From Gammaproteobacteria bacterium (GTDB lineage Bacteria > Pseudomonadota > Gammaproteobacteria > Eutrophobiales > Eutrophobiaceae), in assembly GCA_028819495.1 (NCBI GenBank), contig JAPPLI010000062.1, positions 1 to 64,000 of the forward strand: a DNA stretch of 64,000 bases, read 5' to 3'. The notes beneath the pieces were generated by a model. The model made no database searches. It saw only the letters and a program-made list of their open reading frames with translations, and was not told where the DNA came from. This document shows, piece after piece, positions 9,905 to 20,129 of this stretch; the first letter of the stretch is position 1; every line of letters starts with the position of its first letter. The translations under genes and the position numbers were made by a program.

Positions 9905-11119
9905 TTACATATTGTCCATGGCTTTGGCGGAGGGTTTTTCCGATGCCATGGCGTGATCTTCCCGCAGCAGTTGCTCCGATATCGCCACGCGCACCCCTGA
10001 AGTGACCTGTCCGAGCGGAGTCAGGACCAGCAGATCACCCTCGCCCAGGCCGCCGGCGATCAATGCCTCCTCCTCGTTCTGCCAGGCAACGTCGATTTCG
10101 CGGCGCTGCAAGACGCGGTCCGTGACAACATAGACGTAACCACCCTGGTAAATGGCGAAACCCGGGATGACCAGGGCATCCTGCAACTGTCTGCCGGCCA
10201 GTTCGGCGGTCACATACTGCCCGATCTTCAACGGGGTCTTGCCCCGCGCATGAACCCCGAAGGGATCATCGACCTGCGCAACCACGTGCAACTGCCTGGC
10301 GCGGTCGTCGATGGTGCCTTCCGTGCGCACCACCCTGCCCTGCCACTCGGCGCCACTCGCCAGTTCGGAACGGATCGTGACCTGCGGGCCGTCGACGAGT
10401 TCGGCGTCGCCGAACCGGTAGTCTTCGGGCAGGTCGATAAACGACAGGTCGCGGTTGCGCAGCGGCAGGCGTATTTCGACCAGGTCGACAGCATAGATTT
10501 CCGCCAGCGGCGAGTTCCTGTTGACCACCTGTCCCTGGTCGACCAGCTTGGTCAGTACGCGGCCGGCATAGGGCGCGACGATATTGGTCCGCTCCAGTTC
10601 CAGGCGCGCCTTGTCCAGCGCCGATTCTGCTGAGATGACCCGGGCTTCGGCCGCCAGCAGTTGCGGCTGGCGCAGCACCAGGGGCGGCGCTTCGCCCTGG
10701 TTGCCGAGACGGTTCCAATCCTCCAGGGCCTGGGCGGCACGCGCCTTCTCCTGGGCCAGCGCCTGCTTTGCATCCAGCAAGGTCGCTTCGGCAATCTTTA
10801 CGTTGGCGAGATAATCCCTTTGATCGATGTTGAGCAGAACTTCGCCTTTCTCGAAGAATCCGCCGTCTCTCAGGCTGTCGTTGATGGCGGTGATCTCACC
10901 GAAAACCTGCGCGATCAGCGTGCTTTGCGTGCGCGGCTGCACCGTGCCGTAGCTTTGCAGTCTTACCTGGTAGGGCTGCCGCTCCAGCTTTAACACGTCA
11001 ACCGTGAGTTGCGGTCCTGAGGGCGCTTCCTGCCGGTCCGCCTGGGGCGGGTTGCGCAGGACCAGCAAGGCCAGACCGACCAGCACGGCAAGAATGATGA
11101 TTGGCGTCAGTTTTTTCAC
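9905..11119 (-). CDS. Efflux RND transporter periplasmic adaptor (membrane fusion) protein
   Basis: 404 aa, N-terminal TM, barrel/hairpin ...YGTVQPRTQSTLIAQVFGEITAI..., TNIVAPYAGRV. Confidence 0.95.
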   Translation of the reverse strand: MKKLTPIIILAVLVGLALLVLRNPPQADRQEAPSGPQLTVDVLKLERQPYQVRLQSYGTVQPRTQSTLIAQVFGEITAINDSLRDGGFFEKGEVLLNIDQRDYLANVKIAEATLLDAKQALAQEKARAAQALEDWNRLGNQGEAPPLVLRQPQLLAAEARVISAESALDKARLELERTNIVAPYAGRVLTKLVDQGQVVNRNSPLAEIYAVDLVEIRLPLRNRDLSFIDLPEDYRFGDAELVDGPQVTIRSELASGAEWQGRVVRTEGTIDDRARQLHVVAQVDDPFGVHARGKTPLKIGQYVTAELAGRQLQDALVIPGFAIYQGGYVYVVTDRVLQRREIDVAWQNEEEALIAGGLGEGDLLVLTPLGQVTSGVRVAISEQLLREDHAMASEKPSAKAMDNM

Positions 11120-11141
11120 AGGTCAGGCCTGAACCCCGTTT

Positions 11142-12518
11142 TCACCCGAAGTCGCCTCCAAGAGCCAGATATAACGTGATTCTGTTCTGTATCAGTTGAT
11201 TACGCAAATCGATAACTGCTGATTGTATATCAAAAGCCCGGCGTTGTGCCTCCAGCACCGTGGTATAGGGGACCAGGCCGCGCTGGTATTGTTCAAAGGC
11301 CAGCGTTAGCCCCGCCACGGCATTTTTCTCCGCATCCAGGGTGACCCGGTAGCGGGTCTGCAAGGATCCGTTACGGCTCAGCGCGTTTTCCACTTCCGAA
11401 AAGGCCTGGTATAACAGCTCCAGGTACTGGTTCTCCGCCTGCACCAGGCGCGCCCTGGCCTGTTGTTCCTGCGCCTTGAGCCGGCCCCGGTTGAACAGCG
11501 GCTGGGTCAGGTTGCCCAGCACCGACCAGGCCAGCGCGCTGCCGTCCAGCAGGCTGTCGAGTTCTTTCGAAACATCGTTGCCGGACGCCACCATGGTGAT
11601 GCGCGGGAAGCGCTGCTTGTGGGCGATGGCAACCGCGGCGTCGGCGGCCAGCAGGTTCATCCAGGCTTGCTGCAGATCCGGCCTGCGGCTGACGAGTTCC
11701 GAGGGCAGGCCCGCCGGGATGGGCGTTTCGAACAGCGGCAGCGTCCCCGCGGCGTCCAGTTTGCCGTCCGGGTAATTCCCCAGCAGCACCTGCAGGGCAA
11801 CCCGGTTTTCCGCCAGCGCCTGTTCCTGTGAGGCGATGCGGACGCGTTCCTGGTCCGCGCTGGTACGCGCCAGGTAAACATCCAGCGCGCCCGTCAGGCC
11901 CTGGTTATAGGCGCTGTCGATGATATCCAGGTCCTCTTCGAGGTTGGCCAGCCGCTCGCGAAATAACGCCAGTAACTCACCTGCGCCGGCCACGTTGAAC
12001 CAGGCGCGCGCCACCCCGGCCGCCAGCCTGTTGCGGCTGTCCGCATAGCGCGCCTGCGCCGCCATCAGTTTCAGGCCCGCCTGCTTCTCAACGTCCCTGA
12101 GTTTGCCCCAGGCATCGATTTCCCAGGCCAGGTCCACGCCGATTTCGAAGTTGCTGGAGGTGCGCGTGATCCCGAACTGGTTGCTGATCACCCGCCTGCG
12201 CGAAGGGCTGAAAGCCAGGGACAGGTCCGGGAGCCGCGCCGCGCCGCTGATGATGACGCCCTGCTGCGCGGCCTCGACGTCCGCGGCCAGTTGCGCCAGC
12301 CGGTAATTCCGTTCCATGGCGGCGTCCACCAGGCCGCTGAGTGCCGTGTCCCCCAGTTCCGCCAGCCAGCCGTCACTGACGGCCCCATACTCTGCCGCTT
12401 CGCTCCAGCTATCGGGCAGGTCCCGTTCCCTGACCTCAGGCGAGATGGCGGAAACAGCGCACCCGGCCAGGACCAGGGTCGCGGCCAGGGCGGGCAGTTG
12501 TGATACGAAGGATTTCAA
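11142..12518 (-). CDS. Efflux outer membrane protein (TolC/NodT family lipoprotein), probable TTG start
   Basis: LKSFVSQLPALAATLVLAGCAVS lipobox; ...RRPDLQQAWMNLLAADAAVAIAHKQRFP; TTG at 12518-12516 overlaps the TGA of the upstream gene. Confidence 0.92.
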   Translation of the reverse strand: MKSFVSQLPALAATLVLAGCAVSAISPEVRERDLPDSWSEAAEYGAVSDGWLAELGDTALSGLVDAAMERNYRLAQLAADVEAAQQGVIISGAARLPDLSLAFSPSRRRVISNQFGITRTSSNFEIGVDLAWEIDAWGKLRDVEKQAGLKLMAAQARYADSRNRLAAGVARAWFNVAGAGELLALFRERLANLEEDLDIIDSAYNQGLTGALDVYLARTSADQERVRIASQEQALAENRVALQVLLGNYPDGKLDAAGTLPLFETPIPAGLPSELVSRRPDLQQAWMNLLAADAAVAIAHKQRFPRITMVASGNDVSKELDSLLDGSALAWSVLGNLTQPLFNRGRLKAQEQQARARLVQAENQYLELLYQAFSEVENALSRNGSLQTRYRVTLDAEKNAVAGLTLAFEQYQRGLVPYTTVLEAQRRAFDIQSAVIDLRNQLIQNRITLYLALGGDFG

Positions 12519-14449
12519 GATCGGGGATTGTACCAGATCGGGGAGCTCCAGGCGCGTTCCTGTATGGTGGGGGCTATGTCTTCGAACAGTTGGTTCCCTT
12601 CCCGCAGGGCTTCCCAGGTGGTCCAGCGGCAGCTCGGGTTTTCCAGTACCCTCAGGTAATAGAACGCGGGTTGGCGCGGGTCGAAATCCGGGTCGCGCCA
12701 CAGGGCTTTCAACTCAACCGCGCCCTTGTCCGCGCTGACGCTGCAATCGCTCAGATCAACGGTGGCGCCGTTGTCCGGGCAACGGCGGGTGGCCGGGTCG
12801 GGGTCCAGGCCGTCGGCGCAAACCGCATCGTATACCTGCTCCCTGGTCCCGCCCTGTTCCAGCCAGCCCTTGACGACCTGGACGCGCTGCAGGTTGACTC
12901 CCTGCGGGTCTTTCATGGCCCAGATGATGAAACCCGGCGCCGCACCCGCGCCGGGCGCCGGCAGGTCGCTTCCCATGGCTACTCCCTTGCCGTAGCCCAG
13001 GGCGGCCGGGTCGGTATCCGTATCGAGCGCGGCCGGGAAGTCCCACCCGGCAAAAAAACGCACGCTGATGCGCGTGCCGCTGGTGGCAAAGGTTTCCCGG
13101 CGTTGCAGCGCGGCAAATATGGCGGCGCGGCTATTCTGCTCCGCCCACACACCGGCCAGTCCGCCGGACCCCAGCACCCGGCTCGCCGCGAATTCCTTTA
13201 TTACAGGCCTGCCCGCGCGCCGCGCCGGGGTGCCGTCTTCAAACCCGTGATGGCCCTGGTAATTGGATTCGTCGGTGCCGCCGGGCGTGCCGTTATGGGT
13301 ATCGGTGCTGCCGATAAAACCAAGCTTGTAGGGGTTCACGTCCAGTTGCCGCTCCAGTTCCAGGCCCAGTTTCAGGGCGTTGCGCACATACATGCCGGGC
13401 GCCAGGCAACCCTGGGACGCGTCATTGCCGGTACAGACCTGCACACAGTCTTCATCCGTGTTTCCCGCCGTGCACAGCGGACGGCGTTCGAACTTCTCGA
13501 AATCACATAATTCGTCCACCGTGCCCACCCCGGTGTGGCATTCCGATTCACCCTTGGCCTGGACGATCTCCACCAGGGGTTCGGTCCTGCTTCGCAGCTT
13601 CGCCCACTGCGGGCTGAGCGGGCTGCCGTCCTCTTTCAAGGCGGGGAACTGCCGGCCCTTGCTCTGGTTGGAATTATGCGGTATCGCCAGGACTTCGCAG
13701 GGGACGGCGCAGGTTTCATGCAACTGCTTCCATAATTGTTCCGGCGTGTTCGCCTCAAAATGACTGGCCGGCAAGACAGGGACCTTATCATTCCCGTAAA
13801 TGACGTTCCTGTGCATGTTATTGCCGTGCGTATTCCCGGTCCACTCGTACCCCACAAAGGTGGTGAACACACCCGGACGGTTGAATTCATGGGCTATATC
13901 CTGTAATTCCCGCCAGGTCAATTTTGCCCGCGCCAGGCAACGGGCATCGTCCGCGCCGCACAGTTCGGGCTCGCGTTGCGGGTCCGGAGACACCACATCG
14001 CGAATTATCAGGTTCCGGTATATCTTCTCTATCAGGCGCTCCTGCCCTGCCTCATTGCGGATGTCACGGCAGATCTCCAATGGGTACGCGGCGCTGGATG
14101 CATCGGTACAGAGCGGCAGTTCACCCAGGTACTCCCCATGGTCCGTCACTGCCGCAAAATCCAGGGGCCGGTCTATGCGCACCTCCCTGCCGCCGGACAG
14201 GACAACCTCTTCCCCCAGGGCAAAACGGTAGGCTTCACGGGGACCGACACGATTGAAATTGACATAACTGTCCAGCGACCAGGATGAATGCACATGCAGG
14301 TCGCCGAAGAACGGAAACCGCTGAACACTTTCCTGCGCAGCCAGGGTTACTGGCAACAGAAAGAATATAATCCGCAGATGACGCAGATGAACGCAGATTA
14401 ATTTTATTTTGTTATACGTCAGCCCCAAGACTGTTGCACGTTGGAACAA
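12515..14449 (-). CDS. DUF3604 domain-containing protein
   Basis: FPFFGDLHVHSSWSLDSYVNFNRVGPREAYRFALGEEV...GYEWTGNTHGNNMHRNVIY. Confidence 0.9.
   Translation of the reverse strand: MFQRATVLGLTYNKIKLICVHLRHLRIIFFLLPVTLAAQESVQRFPFFGDLHVHSSWSLDSYVNFNRVGPREAYRFALGEEVVLSGGREVRIDRPLDFAAVTDHGEYLGELPLCTDASSAAYPLEICRDIRNEAGQERLIEKIYRNLIIRDVVSPDPQREPELCGADDARCLARAKLTWRELQDIAHEFNRPGVFTTFVGYEWTGNTHGNNMHRNVIYGNDKVPVLPASHFEANTPEQLWKQLHETCAVPCEVLAIPHNSNQSKGRQFPALKEDGSPLSPQWAKLRSRTEPLVEIVQAKGESECHTGVGTVDELCDFEKFERRPLCTAGNTDEDCVQVCTGNDASQGCLAPGMYVRNALKLGLELERQLDVNPYKLGFIGSTDTHNGTPGGTDESNYQGHHGFEDGTPARRAGRPVIKEFAASRVLGSGGLAGVWAEQNSRAAIFAALQRRETFATSGTRISVRFFAGWDFPAALDTDTDPAALGYGKGVAMGSDLPAPGAGAAPGFIIWAMKDPQGVNLQRVQVVKGWLEQGGTREQVYDAVCADGLDPDPATRRCPDNGATVDLSDCSVSADKGAVELKALWRDPDFDPRQPAFYYLRVLENPSCRWTTWEALREGNQLFEDIAPTIQERAWSSPIWYNPRS
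14369..14400. repeat. ATCCGCAGATGACGCAGATNAACGCAGAT dispersed repeat copy, overlapping the DUF3604 signal-peptide codons
   Basis: aatccgcagatgacgcagatgaacgcagatta; inverted partner at 14541-14574. Confidence 0.85.
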
Positions 14450-14540
14450 GATTCATCACCCATGAATTATGCAGCATAAAACTCGAAAAAGAATTCTTAT
14501 GTCTGTCGTTTGACAATATCTCCTGAAAAAAATACAAAAA

Positions 14541-14588
14541 TCATCTGCGTTAATCTGCGTCATCTGCGGATAATTTCATCTGCGGATA
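14541..14588. repeat. Inverted copy of the ATCCGCAGATGACGCAGAT repeat, overlapping the 3' end of the adjacent deaminase
   Basis: tcatctgcgttaatctgcgtcatctgcggataatttcatctgcggata. Confidence 0.85.
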
Positions 14589-16115
14589 GTTTTCTTCGAA
14601 TTCCTCGAAGCGGCGTTCCAGTTCCGCCTGTAATTTGGCTTTATCGTTCCGGAACATGAATTCCAGGCAGGCCTCGACCTTGTCTTCCTCCAGGCCTTCA
14701 TCGCCGGCGGAGCCATAATCGCATTGGTCCACGATTTTACCCGTGTAAGTCGACTCGAGCAGGCTTTCACCGGGGAGGAAGCTGTAGGCCAGGGCGTTGC
14801 GGGACAGGTACTTGAGATCGTTATAGGTGAGTTTGTAGGTTTCCACCGCGCGCTGGTATTCGTGGGTCAGGTCGATGCGGGCGACGCCCTCGTCGTCCGT
14901 GGACAGGGCGACGGGCACATTATATTTGAGATACGCCCGGATGGGATGGCGGTCGCCGGTTATGCCCAGGATGGCGTCGCTGCTGGTCAGGTTAATCTCG
15001 ACCAGGATGCCCTGTTCGGCCATGCGTTGCATGAGTTGCGTTGCCTGCGGGTCGTAGAATATATCGGTGCCGTGGCCGATACGCCGGGCGCCGGCGAGGT
15101 CCAGCGCTGCCCGGATATGCCAGCCCAGGTGTTCGGGCGGCACCAGGCCCAGGTCAACCTCCCCGGCATGCAGCGTGATGCCGTCCTTTGCCGAAGGGAA
15201 ATGAGCTCCCAGTTCCCCGATCATTTCCATCTGCCAGCGGTAGTCCCTCAAGGTGATGGGGTTGTCTTCCGGCGCCACGAAGTTCAGGCCCACGTAGCGC
15301 GGGTCTTTCTCGATGAGATGGTAAGCCAGCAGGGTCTGCGCCAGCACCTGCGACCGCGGGAACGTACGGATCACCTGGGCCAGGTAGCGCACGGTCACGC
15401 CGCAACCGGCGTCCGCGCGTTCCTGCCCGCAGGCCAGGACTGCGCGCCACTGCTCCTCGATGGCGTCCAGCTTGAGGCTCGTCGCAGCCGCCAGCGCCTC
15501 AATCCCGGGGTGGCGGATTAATTCGGACAGGGGCCGGCCGGGGTTGAATTCCGCGCCGGCCGACGCCAGTTGCCGGGCCTGTTCCATGCCCCAGGACTGC
15601 AACAGTTCCAGGTAGATGACGTTCTGGCGCGCGGACCGGGCGCTCGATTCCGCCAGCATGTGGCCTTCGCGGCCGACGCCCGCGGGGACGAAACGCCGGA
15701 ACGTCGAGAAAAACTGGTCGTGGCCGGATACCTCGCGGCGTTCATAGTTGCGTATCGAGAAGGCGTCGATGATACGGTTTACCACGTCTGCGTCAAAACG
15801 GACCTCGCTCAGCGCAGGGCGGCCGGCAGTCGCATCACAGGGCGGGAACGAAACCATGTAGCTTTCCAGGTCTATACACTTGCCGTCCTCGGCGCCCCAG
15901 CGAATGTAGCTCTCCGCATAGATGGCGCCGTCCAGGTGGTTGTGCAGTTCGCCCCCCTTGGGAAACGCATACAGGAAATTCCTCAGCAATGCCGGGTCGC
16001 GCCGCACCGATTGAAAATACAACCGGGCGTCCAGTTCCGCGGCCGAGACGCCGCCGTATCTGGCAATGATGAACAATGCCAGGAATGCGAAATTGAAGGA
16101 TCGCGCTGATTTCAT
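14550..16115 (-). CDS. Secreted adenosine deaminase family protein (ADGF-like)
   Basis: 521 aa, N-terminal signal, FPKGGELHNHLDGAIYAESYIRW, LHAGE, RIGHGTDI, STDDEG. Confidence 0.85.
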   Translation of the reverse strand: MKSARSFNFAFLALFIIARYGGVSAAELDARLYFQSVRRDPALLRNFLYAFPKGGELHNHLDGAIYAESYIRWGAEDGKCIDLESYMVSFPPCDATAGRPALSEVRFDADVVNRIIDAFSIRNYERREVSGHDQFFSTFRRFVPAGVGREGHMLAESSARSARQNVIYLELLQSWGMEQARQLASAGAEFNPGRPLSELIRHPGIEALAAATSLKLDAIEEQWRAVLACGQERADAGCGVTVRYLAQVIRTFPRSQVLAQTLLAYHLIEKDPRYVGLNFVAPEDNPITLRDYRWQMEMIGELGAHFPSAKDGITLHAGEVDLGLVPPEHLGWHIRAALDLAGARRIGHGTDIFYDPQATQLMQRMAEQGILVEINLTSSDAILGITGDRHPIRAYLKYNVPVALSTDDEGVARIDLTHEYQRAVETYKLTYNDLKYLSRNALAYSFLPGESLLESTYTGKIVDQCDYGSAGDEGLEEDKVEACLEFMFRNDKAKLQAELERRFEEFEENYPQMKLSADDAD

Positions 16116-16177
16116 TTTGCCTTAAACCCGTTTTCCCGTAATCTTATAACAACTACCCGAGGGGACAATAATAAAAA

Positions 16178-17407
16178 ATGCAGTTTCTGATGAGTTTTGT
16201 CGGGATGGCGGTGCTTATCTGCCTGGCCCTGCTGCTGTCCGAAAACAGGCGGGCCATCAGGCTTAAAACCGTTGTTCCCGCGTTCCTGACACAGGCAGCC
16301 ATTGCCGGCCTCATACTCTACTTCCCGCCGGGACAGGCATTCCTCAACACCATGGTGGCGGGGGTGCAGAACGTGATCGATTACGGCCGCGTCGGCGCTG
16401 AGTTTGTGTTCGGCGACCTGGCCAGGGACAACGGCGGGTTCTCCATCGCATTCCACCTGTTGCCGGTGATCATCTTCTTCTCCGCGCTGATGTCCACGCT
16501 GTATTACCTGGGCATCATGCAGAAATTGATAACCATCCTGGGCGGGGGCATACACCGGCTGCTCGGCACCAGCAAGACCGAATCCATGTGCGCAGTCGCC
16601 AACATATTCATTGGCCACAGCGAATCGCCGCTGGTCATCCGGCCCTACCTCAAGGACCTGACCCGGTCGGAATTGTTTGCGGTAATGACGGGCGGCATGG
16701 CGGCCATCTCGGGCGCCATCATGGCGGCATACGCAGCGATGGGCATTAACCTGGGTTATCTCATCGCGGCCAGCTTCATGGCCGCGCCCGGCGGCCTGCT
16801 CATGGCGAAAATCATCAAGCCAGAAACCGGGCGTACGGAACAGGAGATAGAGAACGTACAGTTCAGCGGCCCGAAAAAAGTGGTAAACATCTTTGAAGCC
16901 ATCGGCAACGGCACCATTGACGGGCTGAAGCTCGCGGCCAACGTCGGCGCCATGCTGATTGCCTTCGTGGCCATGATCGCCCTGGTCAACGGCCTGCTGG
17001 GCGGCATCGGCGGCTGGTTCGGTATGGAGGACCTGACGCTGCAGGGGATCCTGGGCAAACTGCTGGCGCCGCTGGCCTGGCTGATCGGCGTGCCGTGGCA
17101 TGAGGCGGCCGCGGCCGGCAGCCTGATCGGGCAGAAATTCATCATGACCGAATTCATCGCCTACCTTAGTTTCAGCGAGATAATGCATTCCCTGAGCCGG
17201 CACACCCAGGTTATCGTCACCTTTGCCCTGTGTGGTTTCGCCAACCTGACATCCATCGCCATCCTGCTGGGCGGCATGGGCAGCCTGGTTCCGGAACGGC
17301 GCCAGGACATCGCCTCACTGGGCTTCATGGCCGTGCTCGCCGGCACCCTGTCCAACCTCATGAGCGCGGTGCTGGCAAGCCTGTTCATGTCCCTGCAGGC
17401 GTATTGA
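16178..17407 (+). CDS. NupC-family concentrative nucleoside transporter
   Basis: 409 aa membrane protein, [18 protein letters not shown]...[20 protein letters not shown]; neighbours deoD/deoC/add. Confidence 0.92.
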   Translation: MQFLMSFVGMAVLICLALLLSENRRAIRLKTVVPAFLTQAAIAGLILYFPPGQAFLNTMVAGVQNVIDYGRVGAEFVFGDLARDNGGFSIAFHLLPVIIFFSALMSTLYYLGIMQKLITILGGGIHRLLGTSKTESMCAVANIFIGHSESPLVIRPYLKDLTRSELFAVMTGGMAAISGAIMAAYAAMGINLGYLIAASFMAAPGGLLMAKIIKPETGRTEQEIENVQFSGPKKVVNIFEAIGNGTIDGLKLAANVGAMLIAFVAMIALVNGLLGGIGGWFGMEDLTLQGILGKLLAPLAWLIGVPWHEAAAAGSLIGQKFIMTEFIAYLSFSEIMHSLSRHTQVIVTFALCGFANLTSIAILLGGMGSLVPERRQDIASLGFMAVLAGTLSNLMSAVLASLFMSLQAY

Positions 17408-17409
17408 AA

Positions 17410-18123
17410 ATGGCCACGCCGCACATCAATGCCGAACCGGGGGATTTTGCCGAAACCGTGCTGATGCCGGGAGACCCTTTAAGGGCAAAATTCATTGCGG
17501 AAAATTTCCTGGACAAACCGCGCCTGGTGAATGACGTGCGGGGCATGCTGGGCTTTACCGGCAGCTACAAGGGGCAGACCCTGTCGGTCATGGGGCACGG
17601 CGTAGGTATCCCCTCCTGCTCTATTTATTGCACCGAACTGATCAACGAGTTCGGCGTGAAGCGCCTGATCCGGACCGGCAGTTGCGGCGCGGTCAGCAAA
17701 GCGGTCGGGTTGCGGGACATCATCATTGCCATGGGCGCCTGCACCGATTCAAAGGTGAACCGGATCCGCTTCAGGAACCATGATTTTGCCGCGATCGCGG
17801 ATTTCCGGTTATTGCAGTCGGCGGTGGCCGCCGCCGGGCAGCGGGGGCTTTCCTTCCACGTGGGCAACATCTTTTCCAGCGACCTGTTCTATACGCCGGA
17901 AACGGAGATCTTCGGGCTGATGGAAAAATATAACGTGCTGGGCGTGGAAATGGAGGCCGCCGGCATCTACGGACTCGCCGCGGAATTCGGCGCCCGGGCC
18001 CTGGCGATCTGTACGGTCAGCGACCATATTACCAACAATGAGAGGTTGACTGCTGAAGAGCGGCAAAGCGGCTTTGCGGAGATGATCGAACTTGCGCTGG
18101 AGACTGCTGTCGTTGGTGAATAA
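17410..18123 (+). CDS. deoD: Purine-nucleoside phosphorylase
   Basis: [34 protein letters not shown]...RTGSCGAVS...[21 protein letters not shown] at 17410, downstream of the in-frame ORF start listed in the track. Confidence 0.96.
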   Translation: MATPHINAEPGDFAETVLMPGDPLRAKFIAENFLDKPRLVNDVRGMLGFTGSYKGQTLSVMGHGVGIPSCSIYCTELINEFGVKRLIRTGSCGAVSKAVGLRDIIIAMGACTDSKVNRIRFRNHDFAAIADFRLLQSAVAAAGQRGLSFHVGNIFSSDLFYTPETEIFGLMEKYNVLGVEMEAAGIYGLAAEFGARALAICTVSDHITNNERLTAEERQSGFAEMIELALETAVVGE

Positions 18124-18148
18124 CCGCTGGTGCCGTGATTGGTTGTGA

Positions 18149-18405
18149 TGAGGCCCGGATAGCTTTTTGATGCGCACCTTCCCTGGTGCGCCCCCTGCGA
18201 GCATCCTTCGGATGTCCAAATCTGTTCCAGACAGATTTGTCAAGACCCTCTGGAAGCCATGGATGGCTGGAAGGGACAAATCGTCAGGACGGACGATTTG
18301 CACGGCGTAAGCCGCCCGAAGGGTTGTGCCCAGGGATGGGCACAATGAACGTACATGGATGTATTTACAGCGTGTCTTGAAAATGCTATGCCAGCCTCAA
18401 ACAGT
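18149..18405 (+). repeat. Modular hairpin repeat element, locus S3 (longest train)
   Basis: Plus-strand hairpins AGCC-ATGGAT-GGCT, CAAATCGTC-AGGACG-GACGATTTG, TTGTGCCC-AGGGAT-GGGCACAA, GTAC-ATGGAT-GTAT; imperfect outer arms (TGAGGCccGGaTAGC... / ...GCTATGCCaGCCTCA). Confidence 0.85.
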
Positions 18406-18409
18406 CTCC

Positions 18410-19063
18410 TCAGCCAATAATTTTCAGGCTTGAACTGGCGCCCAGGCGGGTGGCGCCTGCCTCGATCATCCTGCAGGCGGTATCGTAATCCCTGATCCCG
18501 CCGCTGGCCTTTACGCCGACGTCCGGTCCCACGGCGGCGCGCAGCAGCCTCACGTCCGCTTCGGTGGCCCCGCCATGGCTGAAGCCGGTGGAGGTCTTGA
18601 CGAAACCGGCGCCTGCAGCGACACAGGCCTCGCAGGCCCGCAGTTTTTCCTCGTCGGTCAACAGGCAGGTCTCCAGGATCAACTTGACCGGACGTCCCGC
18701 GGCGCTCCCGACTACGCTTTCCACGTCATCCGCGACCTGTCCCCAGCTTCCCGCCTTTGCCGCGCCGATGTTCATCACCATGTCCACCTCATCGGCGCCG
18801 CGCCGGACTGCCAGGTCCGTCTCGAAGGCTTTCACGTCCGGTTCGTTCATGCCGGCGGGGAAACCGGCTACGGTGCAGACCCTGACTGACGAACCTGCCA
18901 ATTCCTCCCGGGCCAGGGGGACGAAAACCGGCGAGATGCAGACGGAATAAAATCCGTGCTCATGCGCTTCCCGGCACAGTCGCGTTACCATTTCCGGCGT
19001 GGCTTCAGGCGCGAGCAGGGTGTGGTCGATGATTCGGGCGATGTCTGTTGCGTGTATTTTCAT
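18410..19063 (-). CDS. deoC: Deoxyribose-phosphate aldolase
   Basis: IDHTLLAPEATPEMVTRLCREA...ADEVDMVMNIGA...FVKTSTGFSHGGAT...VKASGGIRD. Confidence 0.97.
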   Translation of the reverse strand: MKIHATDIARIIDHTLLAPEATPEMVTRLCREAHEHGFYSVCISPVFVPLAREELAGSSVRVCTVAGFPAGMNEPDVKAFETDLAVRRGADEVDMVMNIGAAKAGSWGQVADDVESVVGSAAGRPVKLILETCLLTDEEKLRACEACVAAGAGFVKTSTGFSHGGATEADVRLLRAAVGPDVGVKASGGIRDYDTACRMIEAGATRLGASSSLKIIG

Positions 19064-19073
19064 CGGGATGTAT

Positions 19074-19190
19074 GGGGTCAGAGTAAAAATTCTTCGAATT
19101 TCTTACTCTGACCCCTGGATTGCGAAATTTCTGGCGAAATTCTTACTCTGACCCCTGGTTTCTTTACTCTGACCCCTGGATTGTGACCCC
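19074..19190. repeat. REP-like array (GGGGTCAGAGTAAAAATTC / TTACTCTGACCCCTGG)
   Basis: One inverted-repeat copy followed by two further direct half copies. Confidence 0.88.
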
Positions 19191-19204
19191 TTGGGTTCGC
19201 GAAC

Positions 19205-19987
19205 TCAGAAGATTTTGTCCGTCAGGACGCCGCCGTCGACGACCAGGTCTGTTCCCGTTATCCATTTGCTGGCGCGGGACACCAGGAACAGGCAGGCGTT
19301 AGCGACGTCCTCCGCCTGGCCTACGCTGTGCAGCGCGGCGGCCTGTTTGTAGCTGGCCACCCCTTCCGGCCAGCCCTCGTCCAGCCCTTCCCGCCAGATA
19401 AGACCGGGTGATACCGCGTTGACGCGGATATCATGGGCGCCCAGTTCCCTGGCAGCAGCGCGGGTGAACATCACCACCGCGCTCTTGGCGGCGCAATAAT
19501 GGCTGTGCATATCCAGCACACCGCTGGCGGCAATCGACGCGATATTGACGACCGCGCCGCCGCCGCCCTGCTTGATGACACGCCTGGCGAAGGCCTGGGT
19601 GCACAACATGACGGAGCGCACATTGGCGTCCATCATCAGCTCATATTCCGCTTCACTGATATCCAGAAATGGCGAGAGCGGGTAGACCCCGGCATTGTTG
19701 ATCAGTATATCCACCTGGCCAGCCTCACTGCTGACGGCGTCGAACAAGCGTTCTATATCTGCCTTGCTGGTAACATCGGCATGCACTGCAACGGCGCTTC
19801 CTCCCGACTGTTCAATCTGCTCCTGCAACGCAAGTGCGCCGGCCTCACTGGAGCGGTAATGAATGCAGACGCGAGCGCCCGCCCGCGCCAGTACCCGGCA
19901 TATCGCCGTGCCGATGCCGCCCGCCCCGCCCGTGACCACGGCCGTCCTGCCGCTCAGGTTCAATAAATCATTCTGTGATTCCGGCAT
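19205..19987 (-). CDS. SDR family oxidoreductase
   Basis: LSGRTAVVTGGAGGIGTAICRVLARAGA, NNAGVYPL, YCAAKSAV. Confidence 0.93.
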   Translation of the reverse strand: MPESQNDLLNLSGRTAVVTGGAGGIGTAICRVLARAGARVCIHYRSSEAGALALQEQIEQSGGSAVAVHADVTSKADIERLFDAVSSEAGQVDILINNAGVYPLSPFLDISEAEYELMMDANVRSVMLCTQAFARRVIKQGGGGAVVNIASIAASGVLDMHSHYCAAKSAVVMFTRAAARELGAHDIRVNAVSPGLIWREGLDEGWPEGVASYKQAAALHSVGQAEDVANACLFLVSRASKWITGTDLVVDGGVLTDKIF

Positions 19988-20129
19988 GTTTCTGATTACT
20001 CCGGTATATAAGGGTTTATGTTACATGGTGACATAATCTGTCGGAAAGGCACTGTCGCCCTGCTCCCGTCACAAGTATACTGTTTCTGGTACCCTTTCCA
20101 GTTAATATTGACATGTTCAATAATTTCTG

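Noticed and set aside
16112-17203. 363-aa antisense ORF opposite nupC
   Set aside because: No recognisable domain; antisense to a well-supported transporter gene.
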